DNA of 64,000 bases from Caulobacter sp. NIBR2454. Lineage in GTDB: Bacteria; Pseudomonadota; Alphaproteobacteria; Caulobacterales; Caulobacteraceae. Below, piece after piece: positions 38,851-48,460 of this stretch; positions within the stretch are counted from its first letter, which is position 1, and every line of letters starts with the position of its first letter. The position numbers and the translations under genes were made by a program. The stretch covers positions 2,303,001 through 2,367,000 of the forward strand of contig NZ_CP114871.1 in assembly GCF_027474405.1 (NCBI RefSeq), written 5' to 3'. Under the pieces are notes generated by a model. It did no database searches, was not told the origin of the DNA, and saw nothing but the letters and a program-made list of their open reading frames with translations.

Positions 38851-39165
38851 CTATCGCCCGGCTTTGGCCTGCTTGATGCGCTGGACCAGATGGGCGGCGG
38901 TCGTGGTCGCGAAGACCAGCATCAGCTGCAGGGGCGTGACGCCAAACACCAGCACCATCAGGTCCTTCGGCGCCGCGGCCCGCTGGGCGAGGGTCCCGAA
39001 CGCGTTGACATACAGCTGATAGCCCGCCGCGAAGACGAACGTGGACAGCGCGATCACCCCCGTGGCGATGACCAGGCGGAACCACAGCTTCCGGCCACGC
39101 CAGAAAGCCACCAGCACCGCCACGATCACGGGGGGCAGAAGCAGAAGCAGCCACCAGCTAGCCAT
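38851..39165 (-). CDS. Small integral membrane protein of unknown function
   Basis: 104 residues with three hydrophobic segments (about 3-21, 32-52 and 66-92). No conserved domain was recognised. Convergent with arfB (7 nt gap) and divergent from the cytochrome c gene. Coding status is supported by its fit between neighbours and the membrane-protein pattern, but is not certain. Confidence 0.6.
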   Translation of the reverse strand: MASWWLLLLLPPVIVAVLVAFWRGRKLWFRLVIATGVIALSTFVFAAGYQLYVNAFGTLAQRAAAPKDLMVLVFGVTPLQLMLVFATTTAAHLVQRIKQAKAGR

Positions 39166-39265
39166 GGCGGCGATCTTTCGTCCGATTCAGATGCATGGAT
39201 GGCAGAATGCACGGGTTGCATCCGCAACGCCATGGACTAGCTTCCGCTGAAATCTCGGAGGGGCC

Positions 39266-39787
39266 ATGCGTCAGTTTTCCATTCTTGCGGTGATCGCCGC
39301 CGCGACCGTCAGCGCCTGCGGGCCGAACGAGGCGGCCAAGGACGCCGCGCCGGCTCCTCCCCCGCCGACCGACGCCGAGAAGGCCGCGATCCTGGCGACC
39401 CTGCCCGCGCCCTACAACACGGGCGACCTGATCAACGGCCAGCGCAAGTTCGCCCTCTGCCGCTCTTGCCACACCATCACGCCGAACGGTCCGAACCTCA
39501 CCGGTCCCAACCTCTACGGCGTCTTTGGCCGCAAGGCCGGCGGGCTGGAGGGCTATACCTATTCCGAGGCCCTGAAGAAGGCGGGCTTTGTGTGGGAAGG
39601 CTCGCACCTCGACGCCTGGCTGGCCGATCCGCGCGGCTACATGCCCGGCACCAAGATGACCTTCCTGGGCATCAAGGACGCCAAGGATCGCCAGGACCTG
39701 ATCGCATATCTGAAGGTGGAGACCGGCTTCAAGCCAGCCACCCAGCCAGCCGCCGCGGCCGCGCCGGCCCCGGCTCCCGCTCAATAG
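39266..39787 (+). CDS. Membrane-anchored cytochrome c (class I), lipoprotein
   Basis: 173 residues. Lipobox TVSAC (C18) after a signal peptide; then the haem motif CRSCH (65-69) and the methionine ligand region YMPGTKM (M131). A flexible Pro/Ala-rich linker precedes and follows the haem domain. Related to cytochrome c2/c552-type carriers. Carries electrons in the periplasm, anchored by lipid. CGGAGG ribosome site before the ATG. Confidence 0.92.
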   Translation: MRQFSILAVIAAATVSACGPNEAAKDAAPAPPPPTDAEKAAILATLPAPYNTGDLINGQRKFALCRSCHTITPNGPNLTGPNLYGVFGRKAGGLEGYTYSEALKKAGFVWEGSHLDAWLADPRGYMPGTKMTFLGIKDAKDRQDLIAYLKVETGFKPATQPAAAAAPAPAPAQ

Positions 39788-39800
39788 GCGATGGCGCCGG

Positions 39801-42800
39801 CTATTCGGCCGGCGCCGCCTTGCCCGCTTCCTCGGCCTCATAGGCCTCGATCATCCGGGCGGTATGCTCGGGCGACTTCGTGTAGCGGGCCAGCAGGTTG
39901 TAGAACACGGGCACCACGAACACCGTCAGCAGGGTCGAGAAGATCGCCCCGGCGAAGATGACCACGCCGATCGTCTGGCGGCTGGCCGCGCCCGCCCCCT
40001 GCCAAACCATCAGCGGCACGGCGCCGGCGGCGGCCGAGATCGAGGTCATGATGATCGGGCGAAGGCGAAGCGTCGCCGCCTCGATCACCGCCTCGCGAAC
40101 CTTTAGCCCCTCGTCTCGAAGCTGGTTGGCGAACTCCACGATCAGGATGCCGTTCTTGGCCGCCACCCCGATCAGGATGACGAGGCCGATCTGGCTGTAT
40201 GTGTTGATTGACGATCCTGCGAACAGCAGGCCGAACAATCCGCCAAGCGCCGCCAGCGGCACCGTCAGCATGATGACGGCCGGGTGGATCCAGCTTTCGA
40301 ACTGCGCGGCCAGCACCAGGAACACCAGCAACAGGGCCATGCCGAAGGCCAGGCCCACGGCGCCCGACGCCTCCAGATAGTCCCGCGCCTGACCGCCCCA
40401 GGCGATGCTGACGGCGGCGTTCTGGTTCTTGCTCGCCTCGGCCTGGAGGAAGGTCACGGCGTCGGCGACGGTGTAGCCAGGGTTCAGCTGCGCGGTGAGG
40501 GTGATGGCGCGCAGACGGTCGACGCGGGAGCGGTCCGGCGTATCGCCGCGCACCTTGGTCGTGACGACCGATTCCAGAGGCACCAAGGTCCCGGAGGCGC
40601 TGCGGACATAGAGCACCCGCAGGTCGTCCTGGGTCCGGCGCTTGTCCAGCTCCGTCTGCAGGATGACGTCGTATTCCTGGCCGTTCTTGATGTAGGTGGT
40701 CACTTGGCGCGAACCGAACATGGTCTCAAGCGCACGGCCCACGGCTTGGGCGGAGACGCCCAGCGCGGCCGCGCGGTCACGATCGATGTCCACCGAAAGG
40801 CGCGGCGCGGTCGGCTCATAATCGAGACGCGGACGCGCGAGACCTGGGTTTTGCTGCGCAGCCTCAAAGATCGGCTCCAGCCATTGCGCGATCTGGGCGT
40901 AGTCGTTGCCCTTGGCGATCAGATCGACACTGGTGCCGCCACCACCGCCGCCGCCTCGCTGGAACGGACCGCGCACGCTGGCGACCGCGCGCACGGCGGT
41001 CACGCTGCTCAGGGTGCGGTTCATCTCGGCGGCGATCTCGTCGGCGGTCTGTTTGCGGTCGCCCCAGCCTTTCAGGATCACGGCCCCGCTGGCGCTGTTG
41101 TATTGGCTCTGACCGAAACGTGGCACGCTCATGAAGTAGCGTTCGGCGGGCAGGTCCTCGTTATCGCCGTCCTTGTCGTAGTAGCGCGCCATCTGCGCCT
41201 CGACCTGTTGGGCGGTCTTCAGGGTGGCGTCAAAGCCCTGGCCTTCAGGCCCAGTCATGCTGATATCGACACGACCGCGGTCTTCCGGCGGCACCAGCTC
41301 CTTGGGCAGCGTGATGAAGAGCACCGCGGCGACGCCAACCAAAACAACCATCAGGGCCCCGGCCGCGATGATGGGTTTGCGGCCGCCGCCCAGCAAACCT
41401 TCCAGCGAGTTGCGATAGGAGGCGCCCAGCTTGGTCATGCCGACGTCCACCCTGCGGGCCAGCCAGCCCGAGTTGTGGGCGGGGCGCAGCAGCTTGGACG
41501 CCAGCATCGGCGACAGGGTGAAAGCCAGCAGACAGGAGAAGGCGACGGCCGCAGCGATGGCCACGGCCAACTCCACGAATAGGCGGCCGATATAGCCGGG
41601 CAGGAACATCAGCGGCGCGAAAACCGAGATCAACACGACGGTCGTGGCGACGACGGCGAAGAACACCTGCCGCGTGCCGCGCATGGCCGCCACGGGCGCG
41701 GGCTCGCCTTCGTCGACGCGGCGCTGGATGTTCTCGACCACGACGATGGCGTCATCCACCACGAGGCCCACGGCCAGCACCAAGGCCAGCAGGGTCAGCA
41801 GATTCAGCGAGAAACCGAGCGGCGCCAGAACAATGAAGGTCGCCAGAATACAGATCGGGGCGACGATCGAGGGAATAAGCGCCGAACGCCAGCTGCCCAG
41901 AAAGATGAAATTCACAAGGGCGACCAGGAATATGGAGATGCCCATGGTGATCCACACCTCGTGGATCGCCTCCTCGGTAAAGACCGAGTTGTCGACGCCC
42001 ACCACGATCTTCGTGCCCGGCGGCAAGGTGCTGTTGATGTTCACCAACTCTTCGCGAACCGCCTTCGAGATCGCCAGGTCGTTGGCCTGGGACTGGCGGG
42101 TGACGGCCAGACCGATCTGGTTCACGCCATTGGCGCGGAAGTAGCGGCGGCGTTCGTCCGGGCCTTCCTCGACGCGGGCGATGTCGCCCAGACGGGTGAT
42201 ATAGGCCTGAGCGTCCTGCGCTCCCGCGTTGGCGCGCTTGACCGGCAGGCTGGCGAACTCCGCCGGCGTGCGGTAGCCGCGGTTCACGCGGATGGTGAAG
42301 TCCTTGTCCTGGCTTTCCAGCGCCCCGGCCGGAAGCTCCAGGTTCTGGCTGTTCAACGCCGTCTCGACGTCGTCGACGGTCAGGCCGCGCGCCGCCATGG
42401 CCTCGGCGTTCAGCCAGATACGCATGGAGTAGAGCTGGCTGCCGAACAGATTGACGGTCGCAACGCCCGGAATCGTCGACATCCGCTCGACCAGATAACG
42501 GTCGGCATAGTCGCTGAGCTGAAGACGATTCAGCGTCGTCGACGTCAGATTCATGATGATGATGGGCGCGCCGTCGGCGTTCGCCTTGGCGATCTGCGGC
42601 GGGTCGGCTTGGTCTGGCAGCTGATTGGCCACGCGGCTTACGGCGTCGCGCACGTCGTTTGCGGCTACGTCCAGATCACGGTCCAGCAGGAAGGTGATGT
42701 TGATCTGCGAGCGGCCGTCGCGGCTGGACGAGTTGACCCGGTCGATCCCCTGGATGCCAGAGACCTGACGCTCGATCACCTCGGTGATGCGCTCTTCGAT

Positions 42801-42971
42801 GACCTCCGCCGAGGCGCCCCGATAGTTGGTCGAGATCGACACCACCGGCGGATCGACGTTCGGCAGTTCGCGGATCGGAAGGGCCGTAAAGGCCGCAATG
42901 CCGACAACGCACAGGATGATCGCGGCGACAGCCGCGAAGATTGGACGACGGACGGAGAGGTCGGAGATCAT
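39801..42971 (-). CDS. RND multidrug efflux transporter (HAE1 class)
   Basis: 1056 residues. Inner-membrane proton-driven pump with 12 membrane helices and two large periplasmic loops. Hallmarks: MISDLSVRRPIFAAV start and TM4 VGLVVDDAIVVVEN (401-414) with the proton-relay aspartates D406 and D407. Overall form is AcrB/MexF-like. Preceded by its adaptor with one-base overlap. No outer-membrane factor gene is nearby, so a shared TolC would be used. Confidence 0.96.
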   Translation of the reverse strand: MISDLSVRRPIFAAVAAIILCVVGIAAFTALPIRELPNVDPPVVSISTNYRGASAEVIEERITEVIERQVSGIQGIDRVNSSSRDGRSQINITFLLDRDLDVAANDVRDAVSRVANQLPDQADPPQIAKANADGAPIIIMNLTSTTLNRLQLSDYADRYLVERMSTIPGVATVNLFGSQLYSMRIWLNAEAMAARGLTVDDVETALNSQNLELPAGALESQDKDFTIRVNRGYRTPAEFASLPVKRANAGAQDAQAYITRLGDIARVEEGPDERRRYFRANGVNQIGLAVTRQSQANDLAISKAVREELVNINSTLPPGTKIVVGVDNSVFTEEAIHEVWITMGISIFLVALVNFIFLGSWRSALIPSIVAPICILATFIVLAPLGFSLNLLTLLALVLAVGLVVDDAIVVVENIQRRVDEGEPAPVAAMRGTRQVFFAVVATTVVLISVFAPLMFLPGYIGRLFVELAVAIAAAVAFSCLLAFTLSPMLASKLLRPAHNSGWLARRVDVGMTKLGASYRNSLEGLLGGGRKPIIAAGALMVVLVGVAAVLFITLPKELVPPEDRGRVDISMTGPEGQGFDATLKTAQQVEAQMARYYDKDGDNEDLPAERYFMSVPRFGQSQYNSASGAVILKGWGDRKQTADEIAAEMNRTLSSVTAVRAVASVRGPFQRGGGGGGGTSVDLIAKGNDYAQIAQWLEPIFEAAQQNPGLARPRLDYEPTAPRLSVDIDRDRAAALGVSAQAVGRALETMFGSRQVTTYIKNGQEYDVILQTELDKRRTQDDLRVLYVRSASGTLVPLESVVTTKVRGDTPDRSRVDRLRAITLTAQLNPGYTVADAVTFLQAEASKNQNAAVSIAWGGQARDYLEASGAVGLAFGMALLLVFLVLAAQFESWIHPAVIMLTVPLAALGGLFGLLFAGSSINTYSQIGLVILIGVAAKNGILIVEFANQLRDEGLKVREAVIEAATLRLRPIIMTSISAAAGAVPLMVWQGAGAASRQTIGVVIFAGAIFSTLLTVFVVPVFYNLLARYTKSPEHTARMIEAYEAEEAGKAAPAE

Positions 42972-44110
42972 CAGCCGGCCTGACGGTTCGGACGGCCGCC
43001 TTGGCCGGGGCCCTGCGGACGGCCGCCGCCGACCTGAACGGCCTGGCCGTCCTGAACGCGGTTCAGGCCGTCGGCCACGATCTTCTCACCCGGCTGAAGA
43101 CCGCCCGTGATCTCAACGAAACCATTCTGGTCGAGCCCAGTGGTCACTGGGCGCTTCTGAGCGACCGTGCGCTCACCCTGCTTCACGATCGCGAACACGA
43201 AGGCCTGGTCGCCTTCGAATTGAACAGCCGATTGCGGCGCGGCGACCACATTGCGCTGGCCCTGCTCGATGGCTACGCGGACCATCATGCCGGGCTTCAA
43301 ACGCCCGTCGCCATTGGGGAATTCAGCGCGCGCGGTGATGGCGCGGGTGTTCTCGTCGATGCGGGTGTCCAGGCGCGCGATGCGGCCGCTGACCTTCACA
43401 TCCGGATAGGCGTCGGGGCTGGCGACGATGCCGAGGCCCTCCCGCAGAATAGGCAGATAGCGATCCGGCACCGCGAAATCGACGCGCATGGTCGAGGTGT
43501 CGTCCAGGGTGACCACGGTCTGCCCAGGACTGATCAGTGTGCCGGCGGTGACGTCGGTCAGGCCCACCTGGCCAGCGAACGGCGCCCGGATCACCCGGTC
43601 GCCAAGACGTTGGCGGGCGGCTTCCAGACCGGCGCGCGCCGTATCGACCGCGAGGCGGTATTGTTCGGCTTGAACCCGCGGAGCGATGCCTTGGTCGGCC
43701 AGGGTCTTCCAGCGCTGGTAGTCGCGCTCGGCCTGGTTCAGCTGCGCCTGGGCCTGGGTGATGCCCGCGTCTTCTTCGCCCGCCTTCAGCTCCACCAGGA
43801 TCTGCCCGGCGCGCACGCGCTGACCGTCGCTGAAGTGGACCTTGGTCACCAGTTCCGTGGTGTTGGACGTGATCGCCACCGACTGCTGCCCCTTGGCCAG
43901 GCCGAGGACTTCAATGCGGTCGGCGAAGGCGCGCGACGCGGCCTCGGTCTGCGAAACCGCGATGGCGCGACCGCCAGGTCCCCCGCCTATTTGCTTCTTG
44001 GCCCCGGAGTCCGCCAGAAGCTTGATCCCTCCGCCAACGATCATCACCGCCAAGACAACCAGGGCGGCGACCAGAAAGAAGTGTCTGCGGATCACGCGGG
44101 CAAGCTCCAT
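42971..44110 (-). CDS. RND efflux periplasmic adaptor (membrane-fusion protein)
   Basis: 379 residues from the ATG at 44110. N-terminal membrane anchor (about 12-32), then biotinyl-lipoyl, alpha-hairpin and beta-barrel domains (ITSNTTELVTKVHFSDGQRV, AQLNQAERDYQRWKTLADQG, RVIRAPFAGQVGLTDVTAGT). The C-terminal tail is Gly/Pro/Gln/Arg-rich. It joins the pump to an outer-membrane channel. An operator-like palindrome lies 65 nt upstream of its start. Confidence 0.94.
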   Translation of the reverse strand: MELARVIRRHFFLVAALVVLAVMIVGGGIKLLADSGAKKQIGGGPGGRAIAVSQTEAASRAFADRIEVLGLAKGQQSVAITSNTTELVTKVHFSDGQRVRAGQILVELKAGEEDAGITQAQAQLNQAERDYQRWKTLADQGIAPRVQAEQYRLAVDTARAGLEAARQRLGDRVIRAPFAGQVGLTDVTAGTLISPGQTVVTLDDTSTMRVDFAVPDRYLPILREGLGIVASPDAYPDVKVSGRIARLDTRIDENTRAITARAEFPNGDGRLKPGMMVRVAIEQGQRNVVAAPQSAVQFEGDQAFVFAIVKQGERTVAQKRPVTTGLDQNGFVEITGGLQPGEKIVADGLNRVQDGQAVQVGGGRPQGPGQGGRPNRQAG

Positions 44111-44174
44111 TCGCCGACGCTCGTCGGCCGTCCAGAAATGTGGCGGACATATGTTACGGGCAATAAACCCAGTC

Positions 44175-44196
44175 CAGTGACCAAAGGATGTCACTG
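44175..44196. promoter_or_regulatory. Palindromic operator candidate upstream of the RND operon
   Basis: CAGTGAC-N8-GTCACTG, a perfect 7-bp inverted repeat of total 22 bp, centred about 75 nt upstream of the adaptor ATG. Size and position fit a TetR-type repressor operator, the usual control of RND operons. No regulator gene is adjacent. Confidence 0.5.
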
Positions 44197-44379
44197 TATT
44201 TCAACTCAGTAATGCACAACGATTGCGCGGACTTGCGCCACATTCTCGCCGCATGGAAAAGCACGGCGCCCTTAAAAACTAGATAAAGAACAACGGTCTT
44301 CGCCGGAGGTTCAATTTGATTCGGCGGCCAGCCTTCAACACAGGCGCCGCCCAGCCCCTCATGCGAACGATGCTCCCGG

Positions 44380-45402
44380 CTACATCGACGCCGCTTGGGT
44401 CATCTTGAAAATGCCCTGGGCGTTGCCAGTGTCGAAGGCCAGATCCATCCGACCCGTGGTCGGATCGATGTCTCGGGTGATGAACTCATAGAACGAACCC
44501 GGGACCTTCAGCACCACCTCGCCGCCGCCCTCGCCGATGAAGGTGCGGTCCACATGGTCGGCGCGGAACGCCGTCTGGCGCACGCGGCCCGAACCCGAGA
44601 TCTCGATCTTGTCCTTCACCGCCCGGCCCAGCTGGCGCTGGCCTTCAGCGGTCGCCTCCACGTCGGCGACACGGTCGGTGGCGTGGTTGAACGACGCGCC
44701 TTCGGTCGCGATCCAGGCGGCTTCCGCCGACTCCGCCTTCAGCGTCTGATAGTCGCCGAGGGCGGGCACATCGTGCGTCACGGCGAAGGCGCCCGTGATC
44801 TGGGGCAAGGCTTTCTCGGCCAGAGAAATAGGCGCCTGACCGTCCTTGGCGAACGCGGCCAGGGCTTCGCGGGCCTCGTCGCCGAGCGGGTCCTTCGACG
44901 TTCCGAACACACGCTGCGCCGCCGCCTGGAATTCCGGCGAGAAGCGGTCCACGTGAAGCTCGCTCAGGAAGAACTGCGGCACGCCTTCCGGATGATCCAG
45001 GTGGGCGTACGCCCTGCCCGTCATCTTCAAGCGGTCCAACGGATAGAGCCCCGCCTGATGATAGCCCAAGGGCTCGAAGATGCGGGTGAAGGCCTCGATG
45101 CCCCCCGGCAGGGCGCCCGTCGGCCCGTCGGCGAAACGCACCGTGCGCAACGCACCGTGGTCGAACACCACCCTCTCATCCTGCGCCTTGCGGTCGCCCA
45201 CATAGGCCGCGCCCGTGGGCACGCGGCCCATCAGGTCGTGGAACAGAACGCCGTTCATGGCCATGGCGAACACGCCGCGCGAAACGGTCTCGCCCGCCTC
45301 CTCCGTCAGGGCCGGCTCCAGGTCGAGGGTCGCCAGCACGTCGGCCGCCGCATCCGCGCCGAGGACGGCGCTCAGCAGACGTTCAAGATTGGACTGGGCC
45401 AT
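44380..45402 (-). CDS. DUF1338 non-haem-iron protein, probable 2-oxoadipate dioxygenase/decarboxylase (HglS/YdcJ-like)
   Basis: 340 residues from the ATG at 45402 (GAGGA six nt upstream). Proteins of DUF1338 such as Pseudomonas HglS turn 2-oxoadipate into D-2-hydroxyglutarate with O2. Candidate metal ligands by analogy are H82 (FDHGALR, whose R85 could hold substrate), H240 (FNHATDR) and E306 (GSFYEF). This is a short family version. It is the last gene of a minus-strand group with a piperideine-6-carboxylate dehydrogenase-like and a D-2-hydroxyglutarate dehydrogenase-like gene, which strongly supports this activity. Confidence 0.8.
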   Translation of the reverse strand: MAQSNLERLLSAVLGADAAADVLATLDLEPALTEEAGETVSRGVFAMAMNGVLFHDLMGRVPTGAAYVGDRKAQDERVVFDHGALRTVRFADGPTGALPGGIEAFTRIFEPLGYHQAGLYPLDRLKMTGRAYAHLDHPEGVPQFFLSELHVDRFSPEFQAAAQRVFGTSKDPLGDEAREALAAFAKDGQAPISLAEKALPQITGAFAVTHDVPALGDYQTLKAESAEAAWIATEGASFNHATDRVADVEATAEGQRQLGRAVKDKIEISGSGRVRQTAFRADHVDRTFIGEGGGEVVLKVPGSFYEFITRDIDPTTGRMDLAFDTGNAQGIFKMTQAASM

Positions 45403-45411
45403 GATCATTCC

Positions 45412-46932
45412 TCACACATCGAACACCACGCCCTGCGCCAACGGCAGGGTGCGGCCATAGTTCACCGTATTGGTCGCCCGTCTCATATAGACCTTCCAGC
45501 TGTCGGAGCCGGCCTCCCGGCCGCCGCCGGTCTCCTTCTCGCCGCCGAAGGCTCCGCCGATCTCGGCGCCGGACGGACCGAGATTGACGTTGGCGATGCC
45601 GCAGTCGGAACCCTCGTCGGAGACGAAACGCTCCGCCTCGCGCATGTCGAGGGTGAAGATCGAGGATGACAGCCCCTGCGGCACGTCGTTCTGCAGGGCG
45701 ATGGCCTCATCCAGGTCGCGGTACTTCATCACATACAGGATCGGGGCGAAGGTCTCGCGTCGCACCACCTCGGTCTGCTCGGTCATCTCCACAATGGCCG
45801 GACGGACGTAGAAGCCGTCCAAAGCCCCCTCGATGGAGACGCGCTCGCCCCCATGCACGGCGCCGCCCGCCGCCTTGGCCTGCTCCAGCGCCCTTTGCAT
45901 GCCATGAAACGCCGCCGCGTCGATCAGCGGCCCGATCAGCGTCCCTGCCGTTCGCGGGTCACCCACCGACACCGAGCCATAGGCCGCCTTCAGACGCGGG
46001 ACAAAGGCGTCATAGATACTCTCATGCACGAACAGCCGGCGCAGGGTCGTGCAGCGCTGCCCCGCCGTGCCCATCGCGGAGAAGGCTACGCCCCGCAGCG
46101 TCAGGTCCAGGTCCGCGCTGGGCGCCACGATGGCGGCGTTGTTACCGCCCAGCTCCAGGATCGCCCGCGCGAACCGGCCGGCCAGTTTCGGCCCCACCTG
46201 CCGCCCCATGGCCGTCGAACCGGTAGCCGAGACCAGCGGAACCTTTGGATGGTCCACCAGCGCCTCGCCCACGCCCTTGCCGCCGATCAACACGGTCGAC
46301 AGCCCCTCCGGCGCATCGCCGAACTTCGCTGCCGCCCTGTCGAACAGCGCCTGGACCGCGAGGGCCGTCAGCGGGGTCTTCTCGGACGGCTTCCACACCA
46401 CCGCATCGCCACAGACGAAAGCCAGGGCCGCGTTCCAAGACCACACCGCCACCGGGAAGTTGAAGGCCGAGATCACCCCCACCACGCCCAGCGGATGCCA
46501 GGTCTCCATCATCCGATGCTCGGACCGCTCGGTGGCGATGGTCAGGCCGAACAACTGCCGGGACAGGCCCACGGCATAGTCGCAGATGTCGATCATCTCC
46601 TGGACCTCGCCCAGGCCCTCGGACGTGACCTTGCCGGCCTCCAGCGTCACCAGCCGCCCCAGGTCGTCCTTCGCCGCGCGCAGTTCCTCGCCCAGCAGAC
46701 GGACCAGCTCGCCCCGGCGCGGGGCCGGAACCTTGCGCCAGGCCAGATAGGCGGCGTGCGCCCTGTCTATGGCGGCCGAAGCCTCGGCCGGCGTGTGCTC
46801 GCGCAGCTTGCAGACCGCCTCCCCCGTCACCGGCGAGCGCGCCTGCAACGTGCCGTCGGACGGGACCGAAACGCCAAGGCGCTTCAGGACATCGAGCATT
46901 TCACCCGCCACGGGGGCGATGGCTGCGGACAT
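45412..46932 (-). CDS. amaB: Aldehyde dehydrogenase, ALDH7 (AmaB-like, 2-aminoadipate semialdehyde dehydrogenase)
   Basis: 506 residues from the ATG at 46932 (GGAG site six nt upstream). NAD-dependent oxidation of 2-aminoadipate semialdehyde/piperideine-6-carboxylate to 2-aminoadipate in lysine catabolism is the hallmark of ALDH7. Catalytic residues are in place: N158 (FNFP), E260 (ELGGNNA), C294 (GQRCT). ALDH7-like blocks include SEHRMMETWHPLGVVGVI and NYGRTLPLAQG at the end. It overlaps no gene but is 16 nt after the FAD-oxidase stop and 9 nt before the HglS-like gene. Confidence 0.86.
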   Translation of the reverse strand: MSAAIAPVAGEMLDVLKRLGVSVPSDGTLQARSPVTGEAVCKLREHTPAEASAAIDRAHAAYLAWRKVPAPRRGELVRLLGEELRAAKDDLGRLVTLEAGKVTSEGLGEVQEMIDICDYAVGLSRQLFGLTIATERSEHRMMETWHPLGVVGVISAFNFPVAVWSWNAALAFVCGDAVVWKPSEKTPLTALAVQALFDRAAAKFGDAPEGLSTVLIGGKGVGEALVDHPKVPLVSATGSTAMGRQVGPKLAGRFARAILELGGNNAAIVAPSADLDLTLRGVAFSAMGTAGQRCTTLRRLFVHESIYDAFVPRLKAAYGSVSVGDPRTAGTLIGPLIDAAAFHGMQRALEQAKAAGGAVHGGERVSIEGALDGFYVRPAIVEMTEQTEVVRRETFAPILYVMKYRDLDEAIALQNDVPQGLSSSIFTLDMREAERFVSDEGSDCGIANVNLGPSGAEIGGAFGGEKETGGGREAGSDSWKVYMRRATNTVNYGRTLPLAQGVVFDV

Positions 46933-46948
46933 TGCGAACTCCGAAAGA

Positions 46949-48364
46949 TCAGGCGTCGGCGGGGCCGAAGCGCGCTGCGCCGACCGGCGCCTTTGAAAAT
47001 AGATCGACCACCGCGCCTGACAGGCGTTTGAGGTCATCGGGGGTGTAGGCGTCATAGGCGGCCTGATTGGCGCGGCCGATCCCATGCTCGCCGCTGAAGC
47101 TGCCGCCGTACTTGCGCACGGCCAGGTCCAGTACCGCGTCGTTCAGCGCCGCCGCCCGCTCGGGGCTCGCCGGTCCCTCGGCGCGCAGCAGGTTGAAGTG
47201 AACCCCGCCGTCGCCGATGTGACCGAAATCGCAGACTTCGTAGTCGCCAAATTCTCCGGCCAACATCGCGATCGCCTCGCGCCGGAAAGCCATGACCTGC
47301 GACCGGCGGAACGACAGGTCGAACCCCGTCACCGGCCCGCTGGCCCGAAGGCCTTCCGACAACGAATGGCGCAAGGCCCAGGATCGCTCCGGCGGCGCCA
47401 TCACCGCATCGGCCAGCGGCGCATCTTCGCGCTCGAACAGACCGGTCAGAGCGCGTTCCAAAACCTCATCCAGCGACGCCCCCCCGGTCGAGGTCCGCGA
47501 CAGCTCCACCAGCACCGCATAGGCCGGGATTTCCCCGCCCGCGAACGGATTGCGCAGGGACGCCACGTGCTTCAGCGCATGGCTCATGGCCGCGCGTGAC
47601 ATGCCTTCGAAAGCGGTCAGGTATTCACCGGCCTCCTTCTCGAACGCCAGCAGCAGGTCCAGCACCGCGTCCTCGTCGCGCGGGATCAACAGGGCCGCCG
47701 CCGTCTGGGTCGGGCGCGCCTTCACCTCCACCATCACCTCGGTGATGACGCCGAGCGCGCCACAGGAGCCGACCACCACCTGCCGCAGGTCCAGAGCCGC
47801 ATTATCCTTGCGCAGACCATCGCCCAGCCGCAGCACCGTGCCCGCGGCGTCGGCCAGCACCAGCTCCAGCCCCAGTACATGCCGACGCATGTCGCCATAG
47901 CGCAGGAACCGCGCGCCGCCCGTGTTGGTCGCCGCCATGCCGCCGATCATCGGGTCCGAACCCAGGTCGATCGGCAGGAACAGGCCGTGCGGCTCCAGCG
48001 CCGCGTTCAGCGCCGAAAGCCGAACGCCGGCTCCCACCCGCGCGGTCCGGTCGGCGACGTCGATCTCGAAGCGCGCCTTGAGGCGATCCAGCGACAGAAC
48101 GATCTGCCCGCCACTCCTGTCGGGCGTCGAGCCCAGCACCAGCCCGGTGTTGCCGCCCTGCGGAATGAAGCTCAGCCCCTCGCGCACGCAGTAGGCGACC
48201 ACGGAGGAAACCTGCGCCGTATCCGCCGGCCGCACCACCAACGCCGCCTCGCCGCCGCCATAGCGGGCGGCCTGCTCGTACGCAGCCAGATCACCAGCCT
48301 CGCGAACCAGCCCTTCCGGCCCCACCAGGGCTTCGAGAGCAGCGATGTGTTGGGGGCTCAGCAA
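46949..48364 (-). CDS. FAD-binding oxidase, probable D-2-hydroxyglutarate dehydrogenase
   Basis: 471 residues, start TTG at 48364. PCMH-type FAD domain (IPQGGNTGLVLGS, GSDPMIGGMAATNTGG) and the C-terminal FAD-oxidase domain (GHIGDGGVHFNLL, SGEHGIG). The family (GlcD/D2HGDH/D-lactate dehydrogenase) acts on D-2-hydroxyacids; pairing with the HglS-like gene, which would make D-2-hydroxyglutarate, makes that substrate the best reading. D-lactate or glycolate cannot be excluded. It would yield 2-oxoglutarate. Confidence 0.82.
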   Translation of the reverse strand: MLSPQHIAALEALVGPEGLVREAGDLAAYEQAARYGGGEAALVVRPADTAQVSSVVAYCVREGLSFIPQGGNTGLVLGSTPDRSGGQIVLSLDRLKARFEIDVADRTARVGAGVRLSALNAALEPHGLFLPIDLGSDPMIGGMAATNTGGARFLRYGDMRRHVLGLELVLADAAGTVLRLGDGLRKDNAALDLRQVVVGSCGALGVITEVMVEVKARPTQTAAALLIPRDEDAVLDLLLAFEKEAGEYLTAFEGMSRAAMSHALKHVASLRNPFAGGEIPAYAVLVELSRTSTGGASLDEVLERALTGLFEREDAPLADAVMAPPERSWALRHSLSEGLRASGPVTGFDLSFRRSQVMAFRREAIAMLAGEFGDYEVCDFGHIGDGGVHFNLLRAEGPASPERAAALNDAVLDLAVRKYGGSFSGEHGIGRANQAAYDAYTPDDLKRLSGAVVDLFSKAPVGAARFGPADA

Positions 48365-48460
48365 GCGTCCCGTTTCCCTGCGTCTGCGCGTTCTTGCTCT
48401 TCATATCCCGGCCGCGCAGGACTTCCTGCCGCAAGCCGGGGGCGGCGCGCAACCCCGCCC

